This document shows positions 33,597-46,072 of a DNA stretch of 64,000 nt, in pieces (the first letter of the stretch is position 1; the number at the start of each line of letters is the position of its first letter). The stretch lies in contig UESW01004559.1 in the NCBI GenBank assembly GCA_900491605.1, positions 633,782 through 697,781 on the forward strand, in the 5' to 3' direction. The DNA is from Calamus simplicifolius. Taxonomy: Eukaryota; Streptophyta; Magnoliopsida; Arecales; Arecaceae. The notes beneath the pieces were generated by a model that ran no database searches, had not been told where the DNA came from, and worked only from the letters and a program-made list of their open reading frames with translations. A program made the position numbers and the translations under genes.

Positions 33597-36060
33597 TGCA
33601 TAATGTAGTGCAAATACCAACATAAAAAGCAATACAAGAAAGAGAGCATCAGAGAATTCAATACCAAATTGGTGAAACCCTTTTATAACTGGCAGTGAAA
33701 GAGATGAGACTAGCTTTTTTAAATTTATAACCAGGTGTGCCTTTAACATAAAACAAACATATTTAACAGTTCTTCATGTCACAGTTTTGTTGAAGAATTG
33801 GCACATTCTGCTTATAATGTGTCATGCAAAGCAACATACTCCAAGTCCTTATGTAACAGCATACTCCAGACTAACTTTCAAAACAAGTGTATCTCATGTC
33901 TTAAATTTTAAAAAACAATCAAAATAAAGTAACAGCATAAGACAGTTCATCGTAATGACATACTGACACTCAAATTGATCAACGCTGATGGAAAAGCTGG
34001 GAAGAGTACAACGAGAAACTAGCTCCTTAATGCATTTGAAGTAAATAGTCCAAGGTGTAAACCAAATCCATAGAGTTGAAACCATTATTTGATAAAATAG
34101 TATCATTAATATGGCATAACTATCTACTAGAATGGCATAGATGCCTACTTTTTGATAGTTGATTGATTCTAAATCCAATTTCATCATTGTTCAGGCAACT
34201 TACCGACATAATCCATTTGCGAGATATGGATTATATATTTAATGGGCTCAGGAAGGTAGTATCAGCAGTTATTTCTTGACAGTCACAATTTGCATGCATC
34301 CAATTCAGAAAATGTTATGCGTCTACCAAACATCATGGCCCTCATCATTGATAGAGCACCTGACTGTGATGCTTCACAACGGTTGCATTTATAAATGCCC
34401 TCCAAGTCATGAGTTCTCAGCCGACGCTTCGATATCATATAGGTCAAGCAAATATTTGTAGGAAAGTTTAATGGCACTAGAAACCTTTAAAAAAAGCACA
34501 GGTTAGTTTTCCAACTTAACGAAATATAATCAAAACTTTAATATAAGAAAATATTGCTTGAAACAAGTGCAAGCCCTGATTTGAGAAGTTTTAGTTACCA
34601 ACAAAGGGCACCACCAAGTTATTAGACATCGAAATAGAAAGTTAGAATGGAATCATTACGTCCAATAAAAGCCATAGAAGGGGCCTCCAGATAGCAACAG
34701 TGCCAAGATTAATATTTACCATGTCTAGATGCGAGCAGATCCTTGAAAAGCAATACAAGAAAGAGAGCACCAAACAATTCAATACCAAATTGTTGAAAGT
34801 ATTTGCAACTGCCAGCAAAAGAGATGATAGTTACCTTTCTTTAATTTCGAACCAGGTGAGCCTATAACATAAAACAATCATATATGCAAACAAAACATAG
34901 GTGCTGCTCCTGGAATAGCTATCGAGAAAATAGTAGAAGGAGCACCCACACCCCAAGGTCACACCAAACTCCAACTAAGTTTTCAGCACAAGCAAACAAT
35001 ATGCAAGTCCTAAATCTATTGGTAAAAGAAGTAATATGAATCACAGTATGCACATATAACAGAAATGCAAGCACAAGGATTGGAAAAGTTGGGAGGGGGC
35101 ACAGGTTGACAGCCTGCAACAAGAGAAGACAACTGAGAATCAGATCCTAAGGAGGAAAAAAATGAACTCTGATATTGAATCTACCAGAGTGTTTGTGCTG
35201 CATGTTGCTAACAAATTATGTTAACCATACATACTTATGATTGCGTACTTCTACATATAACAAGTACAAGCTGAAAGGGAAATGAGGCTCACGTATTCAA
35301 CCATAGCACAAGTAGCAAAGACCAATCTCAAAGTCTGACTCTCTGCCAGTACAACTACAATATGATCAGTTTGATTTAGGTTGTTAGCTTTACAACTTGG
35401 TGAATCTACAACACAAAAAGCATAATGTCATAGTAATATTACAAGAAATATTCCAATATCAGAGAGTGCAAATACTTTGCAACTACCTGTAATTTCGTTA
35501 GAATGTTGATACAATAAAGAGTGCCAAAAATATTCAACTGATGCAGCCACAAATCTTGAAGCAAATTGTTATAATACATAGATATAGGCAATACTCCATT
35601 CGGAGTTACATGGCATTGCTGATAGCACACAATGCTTGTAATATACAGGGCAACCAATCTTATCTAGAATAAAAGGATTGAATGCTCACTTCCATTGTTA
35701 GCAATTACAAACTCAATTTCATCCCACGAAATCATTAATTTTCATCAAAATCCTGAACTCAGACCATTGGAAATAGCTATCATCAGATGACTATAAGAAA
35801 TAGCCATTAATCCAAATTAATCATCCATAAGAGGCCGCTTTCAAACCATAGGTGTTTTAGGACATAAATTATATTCGAAAATCACATTATAATGATAGCA
35901 CAGGGTATGCTGCCCTATCGTCCAACTAAAAATCATAAAACATCATCTGTGATGAAATAGTGAGAACGAGTTCATCATGAAAGCAGTTCCCTGAAAAATT
36001 TGAAGATCATTTTACAAGAAATAGATCAATTCCCCAAAAAATCAAAAAATTGACAGCATA
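33597..36060 (-). other. Probable 5' intron of the split host gene
   Basis: No reading frame is supported. The stretch is AT-rich, bounded on the minus strand by the acceptor at 33596-33597 and by a leader-like sequence near 36060-36200. It includes a partial duplication: AGCAATACAAGAAAGAGAGC followed by AATTCAATACCAAATT occurs near 33630 and again near 34749. Confidence 0.45.
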
Positions 36061-36215
36061 GACAACCAATCCCAGAAATCACCAATGATAGGTTCTCTTG
36101 GAGACCCACAGAAGAGCCAATATGAAACCCTAGCTTCGATGCTAGGTATTCGGCGAGGAAAGGAGCAGACGAATGAAACCCTCGGGCAGGAGAAGGTAGG
36201 TGAGAAATGATCGAT
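36060..36215 (-). promoter_or_regulatory. Candidate 5' leader of the minus-strand host gene
   Basis: The minus strand reads TTCTCACCTACCTTCTCCTG, then GCTAGGGTTTCATATTGGCT. The CTAGGGTTTCA motif is typical of plant 5' leaders. A possible donor (GTGATTTC) follows near 36085. No clear TATA box was seen. Confidence 0.35.
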
Positions 36216-36415
36216 AGAGGTATTTACTCCCGATTTTTTTATTCCTCTCTTACCCCAGGGATATGATCGGCCGCTCGGTTTCCTATTTCATGGGGTCCCC
36301 AGGAATAGGAAACGGAGAATACGAAGGCTGCCCGGAATAAAATCTAAGATGGGGCCCATAGGAATAAAAGCCAGTGTTTGAGGGAATAAGCGGGTATAAG
36401 ACCCTATTCCAACCG

Positions 36416-36440
36416 GGAATAGGGCATCCAAACAGGCCCA
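36416..36440. other. MITE-like terminus
   Basis: The reverse complement reads GGGCCTGTTTGGATGCCCTA, a Tourist-like end, next to GGAATA-rich sequence (36290-36415). The matching opposite end and target duplication were not found, so it is probably a truncated copy. Confidence 0.35.
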
Positions 36441-37672
36441 AAAGGAAGTATTGGCCACATCCATTAAGTCAAACGCACAAAAAGAAATCTCATCAACCTT
36501 GCGAGTGTTTAAAGCATAAAAAGCCCCAGCATACAAAACCAAAGGTGCAATGCAAATTAATAACCTCATATTCTAGTAAAAGAATTTTCATTTTTTTGCT
36601 GCACATCGGTTTAGATCCATGACCAATGTATGCAGCCACTTGCTCCAAGTACTAATCATGTCAGTTTTCGTGAGGAATCGACGGTTGCTTGGGTCATCCC
36701 TTAGTGAGCGAAAGGGCAGCACACAAACCTGTTTGCACATTGGTACAGCATTTACATTGCTAGCAAGGCAAGATAAACCAAAAAAACCCAAACCCATGCC
36801 ATTCCCATGACTGGTGTATCAAAACTTATGATGACTGATTATGCCTTATACCAACTATAAAAAGGGGGGTTACCCTTCATCCAAAATTAGAGCTTGACAA
36901 TTAATTTCTTATAATCGATTGCTTATTTTGTCAGCATCACTCGAACTAATTCCATGGTTAAAAAAGTGGCAGGTGCTCTTTTTTCTTTTTGAAATAATTC
37001 CCATGAATGGTTAAGCTTAATACAATACAGAAAATCACAAACTTTAAAAGAAATTATATAAGGAATTCGATAAAACAATTACTATTTGAAGATAACATAG
37101 GCCACAACACACAGAATGATAAAATCTCCCGTCCACAATACACAGTGGAACACCACCACCCAAACAAAATAAACCTATCTAATCACTCCTTAACTTCTCA
37201 TTTCAAGCCAAAGAGCACAACCTTTTTCCTCCTCTCTACATCCATTAGACCTAAGAGGGCCACGGTCGGTTGCTCATATCCTCCTGCTACTACACCTTGG
37301 CGCTCCTCTTCATGGCATTGCCGCAGCCCTCCCCATCAGCGTACAAATTAATATACAGTACCTCAGCACCAATGTTTTGAAAACCGGATCGAACAATGAA
37401 CCGACTTAACATTTAGATCGTGGGTCGTTCGATTCGACCGGATAAACCGGTTTGATCGAACCAAATAATATTATAATTAAATTTTAATTTAATAATATAA
37501 AATAATAAAATATAATATAATTTAAATAAAAAATTTAAAAAAATCTAAAATCAGATTGGGCCGGTTAAAATTCGATCGGTTCAATGGATTTTTTCGATTT
37601 TTATCGGATCATATAAAAGTTAACTTTAATAATAAAACTATACCGAACTGATGACCGTTCACGATTGGATCG
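36441..37672. other. Intergenic region; last 300 bp look like an old MITE
   Basis: No supported gene. From about 37375 the AAAACCGGATCGAAC, GATAAACCGGTTTGATCGAA and GGGCCGGTTAAAATTCGATC words resemble a degraded inverted-repeat element. The CACTA element at 37673 was inserted into it. Confidence 0.45.
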
Positions 37673-37689
37673 CACTATAAGAAAAAAAA

Positions 37690-38370
37690 TATTGCGACGC
37701 CCAAATGCGTCGCTAATGCGTCGCTAAACATGCTATTACGACGCATTAGCGACGCAATGACTGCGTCGCTGAGAATATCGTCGCAACCATAATTTGTCGC
37801 AATTGCGTCGCAAAACAGCGACTCTCTGCGACGCAGAGATGCGTTGCAATATTGCGACGCACCAAAATGCGTCGCTGAATTTAAAACTAAATTTTAATAT
37901 TTTAAATATTAATATTAAATATTGTGACGCATTCAATTGCATCGCAATATTGCGACGCATTTAGCTGCGTCGCAATATTTAATAATAATATTTTAAATAT
38001 AATAGCGATGCAATATTAGTCGCTAATGCGTCGCTAATAAAATTTTTTAAAATATTGCGATGCCAGGTCACTGCGTCATAATATTTATTAATAATATTTT
38101 AGATATATTAGCGACGTAATTTTAGTCGCTAATGCGTCGCTAATTAAATTTTTTAAAAAAATATTGCGACGCCAGATCGTTGCGTCGCAATATTTAATAG
38201 TAATATTATAAAAATATTAGCGATGCAATTTGAGTCGCTAATGCGTCACTAATTAATTTTTTTTAAAATATTGCGACGCCAGCTCATTGCATCATAATAT
38301 TTAATAATAATATTTTGAAAATATTAGCGATGTAATTACAGTCGCTAATGCGTCACTAAATAAATATTTT
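37690..38370. repeat. CACTA-2 left subterminal repeats (GCGACGC)
   Basis: GCGACGC, GCGTCGC and one-mismatch forms occur every 15-40 bases in both orientations, so many adjacent pairs can form hairpins. Several units of about 120 bp can be seen from 37920 onward. Confidence 0.85.
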
Positions 38371-38549
38371 AAAAAAAAATAAAAAATTAAAATTAAAACG
38401 GTTAATACAATTTCGTTACATTTAAATATTGATCGAAACATTCTTCACTCATATTGATCCAAACAATAATCATTCAATTTACAAAAATAATAATATATTA
38501 AAATTTTGAAGTTTTCATGTACAACATATAAAAAGAAAAAAAATACATC

Positions 38550-39150
38550 AAGAATCTGAGCGATCACGTGGAGGCTGTGGAGGCTGGAGACTCTACGACA
38601 AGCGGCTAACCATATCCCGCAAATGATGCATCTCATCTCGTATGTCTGCAATATCCTAATCCCGGCCTCGCATACGATCCTCGAAATCCTGCTCGACCTC
38701 CTGCCGAACCTCCTCTGCAATAGATCTCCGAAGGTCGTCTAAACGCTCGAGAGGAATATCACCAGAAACTCGCGAGCTGGAGGCCTGATGGGAAAAATAT
38801 GTAGAAGCTCTAGTGCCCAGACCATAGACCCTGCTGCGGTCTCACGGCTGGGCACCAACAGCCTCCAAAAACACACGCCGACTCTCCTCTGCTGAGAGTT
38901 CGACGGGCGTCTCCCCATCAGTAGAGTCGACCTGCGATGGCTGGGAGCGAAGCTCCTCGACTCGTGTCTTTAAATTATGAAATCAACAATAAATGAGTCA
39001 ATAAATTTTTTGAAATAAAATTTTAGAAATTAAACAGATACTACATAAATCTAATTTCTTACCGCAACCTCCCGTGATCGGGTGTCGACCCAGGAACCGT
39101 CCCTCCTTGTGTGTGTCGCCCTAAATAGACGAAACTCACCAGGATCTCCG
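38550..39150 (-). pseudogene. CACTA-2 transposase (Transposase_24-like) remnant
   Basis: Minus strand. An exon ends with EFRLFRATHTRRDGSWVDTR then SREVA before a GTAAGAAAT donor (about 39062-39140). This is the conserved core of plant Ptta/En/Spm transposases. A second exon (about 38550-38965) has RVYGLGTRAST and a coiled-coil tail (SIAEEVRQEVEQDFEDRMRG) but is broken by TGA and TAG codons. The upstream part of the gene is replaced by the minisatellite at 39160. Confidence 0.75.
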
Positions 39151-39159
39151 CCCTTCGAC

Positions 39160-40765
39160 GGTTGCGATCGATCGAAGCCATGACCGATCCCGATCGGCGA
39201 TGATCCGACGGTTGCGATCGATCCAAGCCATGATCGATCCCGGTCGGCGGCGACCTATCTCGGACCGTGGCGATCGATCGGATCGGCGACAATCCGACGG
39301 TTACGATCGATCCAAGCCATGATCGATCCCGGTCGGCGATGATCCGACGATTGCGATCGATCAAAGCCATGACCGATCCCGGTCGGCGATGATCTGACGG
39401 TTGCGATCGATCCGAGCCATGATCGATCTCGGTCGGCGATGATCCGACGATTGCGATCGATCCATGCCATGATCGATCCCGGTCGGCGACGACCTATCTC
39501 GGACCGTGGCGATCGATTGGATCGGCGACAATCCGACGGTTGCGATCGATCGAAGCCATGATCGATCCCGGTCGGCGACGATCCGACGGTTGCGATCGAT
39601 CGAAGCCATGACCGATTCCGGTCGGCGATGATCCGACGATTGTGATCGATTAAAGCCATGATCGATCCTGGTCGGCGATGATCCAACGGTTGCGATCAAT
39701 CCAAGCCATGATCGATCCCGGTCGGCAACGACCTATCTCGGACCGTGGCGATCGATCGGGTCGGCGACGATCCAATGGTTACGATCGATCCAAGCCATGA
39801 TCGATCCCGGTCGGGGATGATCCGACGGTTGTGATCGATCGAAGCCATGACCGATCCCGGTCGGCGACGATCCGACGGTTGCGATCGATCCAAGCCATGA
39901 TCGATCCCGATCGGCGACGACCTATCTCGGACCGTGGCGATCGATCGGATCGACGACGATCCGACGGTTGCGATCGATCGAAGCCATGATCGATCCCGCT
40001 CGGCGACGATCTAACGGTTGCGATCGATCGAAGCCATGATCGATCCCGGTCGGCAACGATCCGACGGTTGCGATCGATCCAAGCCATGATCGATCCCGGT
40101 CGGTGACGACCTCTCTCAGACCGTGGCGATCGATCGGATCAGCGATGATCCGACGGTTGCGATCGATCGATGCCATGATCGATCCCGGTGGGCGATGATC
40201 CGACGGTTGCGATCGATCCAAGCCATGATCGATCCCGGTCGGCGACGATCCGACGGTTGTGATTGATCCAAGCCATGATCGATCCCGGTCGGTGACGACC
40301 TATCTCAAACCGTGGCGATCGATCGGATCGGCGATGATCCGACGGTTGTGATCGATCGAAGCCATGATCGATCCCGGTCGGCGATGATCCGACGGTTGCG
40401 ATCGATCCAAGCCATGATCGATCCTGATCGGCGACGATCGATCTCAGACCGTCGCGATCGATCGGATCGGTGACGATCGAGGGTTGCGATCGATCGAAGC
40501 CATGATCAATCCCGATCGGCGACTACCTATCTCGGACTGTCGCGATCGATCGGATCGGTGACAATCCGACGGTTGCGATCGATCAAAGCCATAATCGATC
40601 TCGATCGGCGATAATCCGACGGTTGCCATCGATCCAAGCCATGATCGATCCTGGTCGGCGACGATCGATCTCGAACCATCGTGATCGATCCGATCGGCGA
40701 CGACCCGATGATTGCGATCGATCGAATCCATGATCGATCACGGTCGACGACGACCGATCTCGGAC
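39160..40765. repeat. GATCGATC-rich minisatellite with higher-order structure
   Basis: A 50-bp unit (GATCCGACGGTTGCGATCGA, TCCAAGCCATGATCGATCCC, GGTCGGCGAC) repeats throughout, interrupted at intervals by a unit containing GACCTATCTCGGACCGTGGC. The interrupting unit falls near 39248, 39489, 39729, 39928, 40107 and 40288, giving super-repeats of about 240, then 200, then 180 bp. Reading frames on the minus strand here (RNRRIIADRDRSWL-like) are by-products of the repeat. Confidence 0.93.
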
Positions 40766-41723
40766 ATTATTAATTTTTAATTATATTTTCTAATTTATTG
40801 CGTCACTAATGCCTCGCTAATTTAGCATTATGAATTTCTTTAAAATATTGTGACGCATTAATTTGCATCGTTAAATAAATTTTTTTTTTATTACTTTACT
40901 GTTTTATTGCATCGCTATTACGTCGCTAATTAACATATTTATTTTTAACAAAACATTGCGATGCACTGGATTGCATCGCAATATTTTTATTTCATAATAC
41001 TATATTCTTAAAATAAATTTTATTTAAATTAATTGCGATGCAATTAATCGTCGCTAAATTTAAAAATAATTTTTATATTTTTCTGATTTATTACGTCCCT
41101 AATGTGTCGCTATTTAAAATAATTAAGTTTTTTAAAAACATTGCGACGCACTGTATTGCGTCGCAATATTTTTCATATTAATATTTATAAAATTAATTTC
41201 ATTTAAAATAATTGCGATGCAATTAGTACATCGCTAAATTAAATTAATTTTTACAATTTTCTGGTCTATTGCGTCGCTAATGCATCGCTATTTAAAATTA
41301 TTATTTTTTCCAAAATATTGCGACGCACTGAGTTGCGTTGCAATATTTTTATTTCGTAATTATATTTTAAAAAATCAATTTTTTATTAATATTTGCGACG
41401 TAATTTTTGCGTCGCTATATTAAATATATTTTTTCTCATTTTATGTTTATTGCATCGCTAATGCGTCGCTATTTAACATAATTAATTTTTTTAAAACATT
41501 GCGACGCACTGAGCTGCGTCACAATATTTTTTTCCTTTAATAATATTTTAAAAAAATACATTTTATAAATATTACGATACATTTTGCGTCGCTACATTTA
41601 AATTTTTTTTAAATTTTATGGTTTATTGCTATTTGGATTGCTATTTGGATCGTAATATTTTTTTGACGCGGAGGCATCGCAATGTAATCGCAATTCGCTA
41701 TTTCATTATTTTCTTGTAGCGTC

Positions 41724-42100
41724 GGTTTTCTTACTATCACCTCCCCATCCTCCTCCCTCACGTAGGACTTCAACGCCACCCAGAGGAAGTCCGATATCCT
41801 GGAGAACACGAGCACTGCCACTGACCCCTGGAAGATGGCTATCAGGTCAGTCGCCACCATGTGGGTGCCGAACCACTTGCTCGAGGTGCTTGCAGTTGCC
41901 GCGGCAGCGCAGCTGGTGATGGCAACAATTATGGCGAAGGCATATGGAGGAGGATGAGGAGGCGGCGGAGGGAGAGAGTGAGGAAGATGTAGCTCAAGGT
42001 GGCACCAAGGAAGGCGTAGTTGTAGGGGAGGAAGAGCTTGTGGGTGCGGTAGTAGGGGGAGGAAGACATCGGAGAGTGAGGTGGTGACCGAGAGCCCCAT
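41724..42100 (-). pseudogene. Truncated, frameshifted plant membrane-protein gene
   Basis: Minus strand from the ATG at 42100: MGLSVTTSLSDVFLP, then, after an extra C, YYRTHKLFLPYNYAFLGATL and SYIFLTLSLRRLL, then, back in the first frame, PYAFAIIVAITSCAAAATAS, KWFGTHMVATDLIAIFQGSV and FLWVALKSYVREEDGEVIV. This pattern (TTSLSD, YYRTHKLFLP, HMVAT, IFQGSV, SYVREEDG) fits a plant-specific small multi-pass membrane protein family of unknown function, written here from memory. Two compensating frameshifts and loss of the C-terminal membrane segment at the CACTA/MITE junction make it a pseudogene. Confidence 0.6.
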
Positions 42101-42787
42101 GGCTGATTGGAAACTAAGAGATGGCTTCAAAAGAATGAGGGGGGCACTTGGATAGAGAGATCTCTTCTTTGGGTGGAGAAAAGAAGTCTAGGCTTTAGAG
42201 AGACATTAGTTAGAGAGAACTGGGAGCGAGAACGAAATAGTGCTGTAATCGACCGGTGCTCTTATCGATCTGAATATCATAAGCAGGAAGATTTGAAATG
42301 GGCAAAGGTTAGTCATTCCATATATAATCCACGTCACAGCAGGCCAGGAACCACCAATTTAAAAGGTACGAATAGCTCGGTTGCTTTCCTTCCTTGCACC
42401 CATACAGTTAGGATGGCACTCTCATGGCCTTGTTTTTAATTACCAAGAGCATAATAAGGATCCAACTTGGCTCTCTTAAGATGTCCTGGAATCATATATA
42501 TACAGGCCAGATCAACAGAAACTGCATTCACGAAACATGAAATACAAAAACCAAAGATATTAGGCTAACTCTTCCCGGTAGCTACTGCAGTCCTTTTGGC
42601 CACTCTCTTGAACAGGTGCTGTTGATTCTTCCTCTTAGGACTCCGATGAAGAGCTCGAATAGATGCAGGCACCGCTGCTCGATGGGAATAGGATGGCTGT
42701 GATGGTACATTAAAATAGTTTAATTTGCACGTTCTAGCAAGATAACGATGTCGTAGGTCCGAGCGCACGAAAGGCTCTATTTGTAAC
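42101..42787. other. Flank with a possible orphan terminal exon
   Basis: No confident gene. On the minus strand an acceptor-like ACCATCACAG precedes an open stretch (about 42568-42700) ending KRVAKRTAVATGKS and TAG. It is basic, without recognised domain, and may be a last exon of an unseen gene or chance. Confidence 0.25.
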
Positions 42788-42790
42788 TTA

Positions 42791-43106
42791 GGTAGTGTTT
42801 GATAGGAAAAATATTATCCATGAATAAATGTACGGGATAGAGTTTGTCATCCCTAGGGATATTCCTTGGTTATCCCATTGATCATATCAAATGCAAAAAG
42901 GTAAATTCATAGGATAACCTTTTTTTACTCTTATTTGGAGGTATAACCAGCTATTCCTGCATTCTCTAGGGAATAAATTGAGGGGATATCCCATGGTTAA
43001 CCATGGATTATCCCTTTGGTTAACTTTATTCCCAGCTATCCCTTATAGTTATGGCTTTTGGGAATAAGAGGGATATCCCTTCTTATCCTCTATTTCAAAC
43101 ACTACC
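42791..43106. mobile_element. Tourist-like MITE (PIF/Harbinger)
   Basis: The ends GGTAGTGTTTGA and TCAAACACTACC are perfect 12-bp inverted repeats bounding 316 bp, and TTA flanks both sides (42788-42790, 43107-43109), the target preference of this superfamily. The interior consists of opposed GGGATA/TATCCC words and could fold on itself. There is no coding capacity. Confidence 0.88.
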
Positions 43107-43109
43107 TTA

Positions 43110-45415
43110 AAAAGCCAGAGGACGTTTAAATATTTTACTAATTTTAGAATATAAATTGCAAAACTTCTCAACCTACTTACAGTATCCAAATTGTTACTAT
43201 CTCATTTAAAAAAAAATTAAATGTTGAAGTTATAAATTTTAGTTTTTTTTTAATAATAATATTTTATACTTTATTGGTATTGCTCTTAATACTATCTGAT
43301 CAGAAGTCCGTAATGGGAAGGATCAGGTAGGGTTTTGTCTAATCTTGATCCTAACGTTTTCATATCCCGCTGCATCATTATTGGGCCAACAAGCATATCC
43401 CGCTGCAATCGCTATTGGGCCAACAAGCATGATCCCTTTGCTGCTTATCTCAAACCGACTCTGAGATATTTATAGAAGCTTGATAAGGATCAAATCGTAT
43501 ATCTTAAAAAAAATTATATTTTATAATTTATATCCATATTAGTTTAATAATAAAAATAATAACAATATTAAGAAATTGATTTTTTATCGAATATTTTGAA
43601 CTCCACCAATATCATCTTGCAATCACCAAATCCTTTCGACCACCAAGAATCTTTTCAAGTGAAAACAAGTGGGTGTTTCTGATTTGGGTTGAGATCACAC
43701 AATTGAATTTTTAAGTCACTTTGTATTCTCAACTCATGAGACAAATTGAATTTTTAAGTCACTTTGTATTCTCAACTCATGAGACAAAGTGAAGATGAAT
43801 AAAAATCACTTTACGTTATTTCTCTCTCATGAATCTTATATTATGAGAGAATAATAATTACCATTATTTTTAATTAATTAATTAAAATATTAAGATAACT
43901 TTTAACTCTTGAAGATTACTTTAACGATATCTGAGAGAAAAAAATCTCTTCCATAATTCCATATATTTCTTTAATAATAAAATAACATAGATCCTCCTTA
44001 TAGAACATGCCTACGATGTATTCCTTAGCACAATGTATAATTTTTAAATTAAAATAATTTAAATTTATTTTAAATAACCATATTTTTAAAAATAAAAATT
44101 AATATAATTAATTTCTATGTAAAAATTAATTTAAAATTTTAATTCTAAATTAATAACTCAACCCAACATATGATAAAGTTCACATAATTTAATAGAGCCA
44201 TTCAGAGGAACTATAGACATTATAATTTTAAACTTCAATAACTTTGATATTTAATTAACATCTTAATTAAAATATCAAAATTATTAATTTCAAATTACTT
44301 CACTGAAAATTTGAAACTGTACTCTCAAAATTATAAAATTAATTATATTCAAAAGGATTTGAATTGTCCATTGATATAGTCACTACATATAAATCAATCA
44401 TTTATAAATAATTTATAATTAAAGCTAGGTATTTTTGTTAATCTCTTTAATTATATCTTTCTCCATAAGTACCATTAATTCTATAATGAATAAGGAATGG
44501 ATTTTATCTTGTATATTAATATTTTTAGCTATTTATATATGTTATTATATTTTTAATATATCAAGAATTTAACACTATGTTTCTATGTTATTATCCGATA
44601 TATCAAAAAAATAATAAGATAAATAGGAGTCTATTAATTACTCAGAATTAAGATCGATTCATATATGACCATTATTGATTAATTTGAATGCTCTATTTTA
44701 ACAATAAAATTTATTAAAGATTCATAATTAATCGTGTTTTATTTATGTATAATCAAATTATATAAAATGCTTTCATTCTCATAATCTCATTATCAACAAT
44801 CCGAATAAGATTGTTTCATTCAGAATGTAATGTAATGAACCGAGTTAGTAATTTTAAATTAAAGATCCCAACTTTAATTTATAATTACGGACAGATTTAG
44901 ATTATTTTACTTTAAATATTATCCTCTATATATAACACTTATATACAATATTTAAAATCAAAATTAAATAATTCAGAGATTTTTGATATTTATAAAGAAT
45001 AAAAACATGCATGCAAAATAATATTTAAAAATTCTTAAATTAATCAATAAAATAATAAATCTCATTTGTTTATGGGCACATATCCCAACATCCCTATCTT
45101 TGATCATGTCCCATTGTCTTATCTTTTTTTAATTATCTTTAAAATATATTTTTGTAAATCATAAATATATTCATAAATTTGATTTAAATCATGGATATTA
45201 TTGAAAGAAAAGAAAGTAGCTAGAAAATTTCATTCTTAATATTGATTATATATATAACTGGACTTAATTACACTTGCATGTAGCTAAGCTCATACTTGGC
45301 CGCCCTTTTCACTTTTAAATCCCCATGAATCATGAATTCCAAAGGTGAAAAAAAGTAAAAATGTGGGATTGCTTCAAGATTCATGTGGATCTAAGGGTGA
45401 AAGAATGATCGGGTC
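43110..45415. other. AT-rich intergenic region
   Basis: No gene seen. A 60-bp direct repeat (ATTGAATTTTTAAGTCACTT then TGTATTCTCAACTCATGAGA) is present twice in tandem at about 43702-43793. From 43800 to 45300 the sequence is strongly AT-rich without structure I can name. Confidence 0.6.
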
Positions 45416-45682
45416 CAAATCTCTACAATACTCTCAGCAAATTTTGTAAGCCCTCTTTTACATTTGCCTATCCAATTTGAGGACATTAGCTCCAAATCTC
45501 TACAATACTCTCAGCAAATTTTGTAAGCCCTCTTTTACATTTGCCTATCCAATTTGATTATCTTTAAGCACAACATTTTGGAAATAAGTTAGTCCAAATT
45601 TATTTAAAATACTATGAACCAATAAAGTTAAGGAAGTATATTTAATTTATTATATATATCTAAGGTGGAGATTGGGCTTGTG

Positions 45683-45737
<55 letters not shown>

Positions 45738-46072
45738 CTCTCTTGGAGGACATTAGCTCCAAATCTCTACAATACTCTCAGCAAATGGAGGACATTAGCT
45801 CCAAATCCTCTACAATACTCTCAGCAAATTTTGTAAGCCCTCTTTTACATTTGCCTATCCAATTTGAGGACATTAGCTCCAAATCTCTCCAATACTCTCA
45901 GCAAATTTTGTAAGCCCTCTTTTACATTTGCCTATCCAATTTGATTATCTTTAAGCACAACATTTTGGAAATAAGTTAGTCCAAATTTATTTAAAATACT
46001 ATGAACCAATAAAGTTAAGGAAGTATATTTAATTTATTATATATATCTAAGGTGGAGATTGGGCTTGTGTTA
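45415..46072 (+). repeat. Local segmental duplication with 67-bp repeats and an AT microsatellite
   Basis: A repeat of about 67-80 bp (TCCAAATCTCTACAATACTC then TCAGCAAATTTTGTAAGCCC) appears in five full or partial copies between 45417 and 45920. A single-copy tail of about 128 bp (GATTATCTTTAAGCACAACA ... GGAGATTGGGCTTGTGTTA) is present at 45557-45684 and again at 45942-46069. A run of about 20 TA units (45685-45726) lies between them. Confidence 0.9.

Larger units (their letters stand above)
37673..41721 (-). mobile_element. Second CACTA (En/Spm) transposon
   Basis: It begins CACTATAAGAAAAAAAATAT and ends ATTATTTTCTTGTAGCG (last CACTA base pair mutated), with the 3-bp direct repeat TCG on both sides (37670-37672, 41722-41724). 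Both ends (37690-38370 and 40795-41690) are packed with GCGACGC/GCGTCGC words spaced in TATTGCGACGCA...TGCGTCGCTAATGCGTCGC patterns, the subterminal repeats of this family. A minus-strand transposase remnant lies at 38550-39150. Most of the middle is a 1.6-kb minisatellite. Confidence 0.88.

Noticed and set aside
39059..40731. Minus-strand frames of about 100-140 codons rich in RNRR/DRSW
   Set aside because: They are translations of the GATCGATC minisatellite in the second CACTA element, with no domain beyond the repeat.
42107..42439. Plus-strand 110-codon frame
   Set aside because: Opposite the upstream side of the membrane-protein pseudogene, no domain, no promoter or splice signals.
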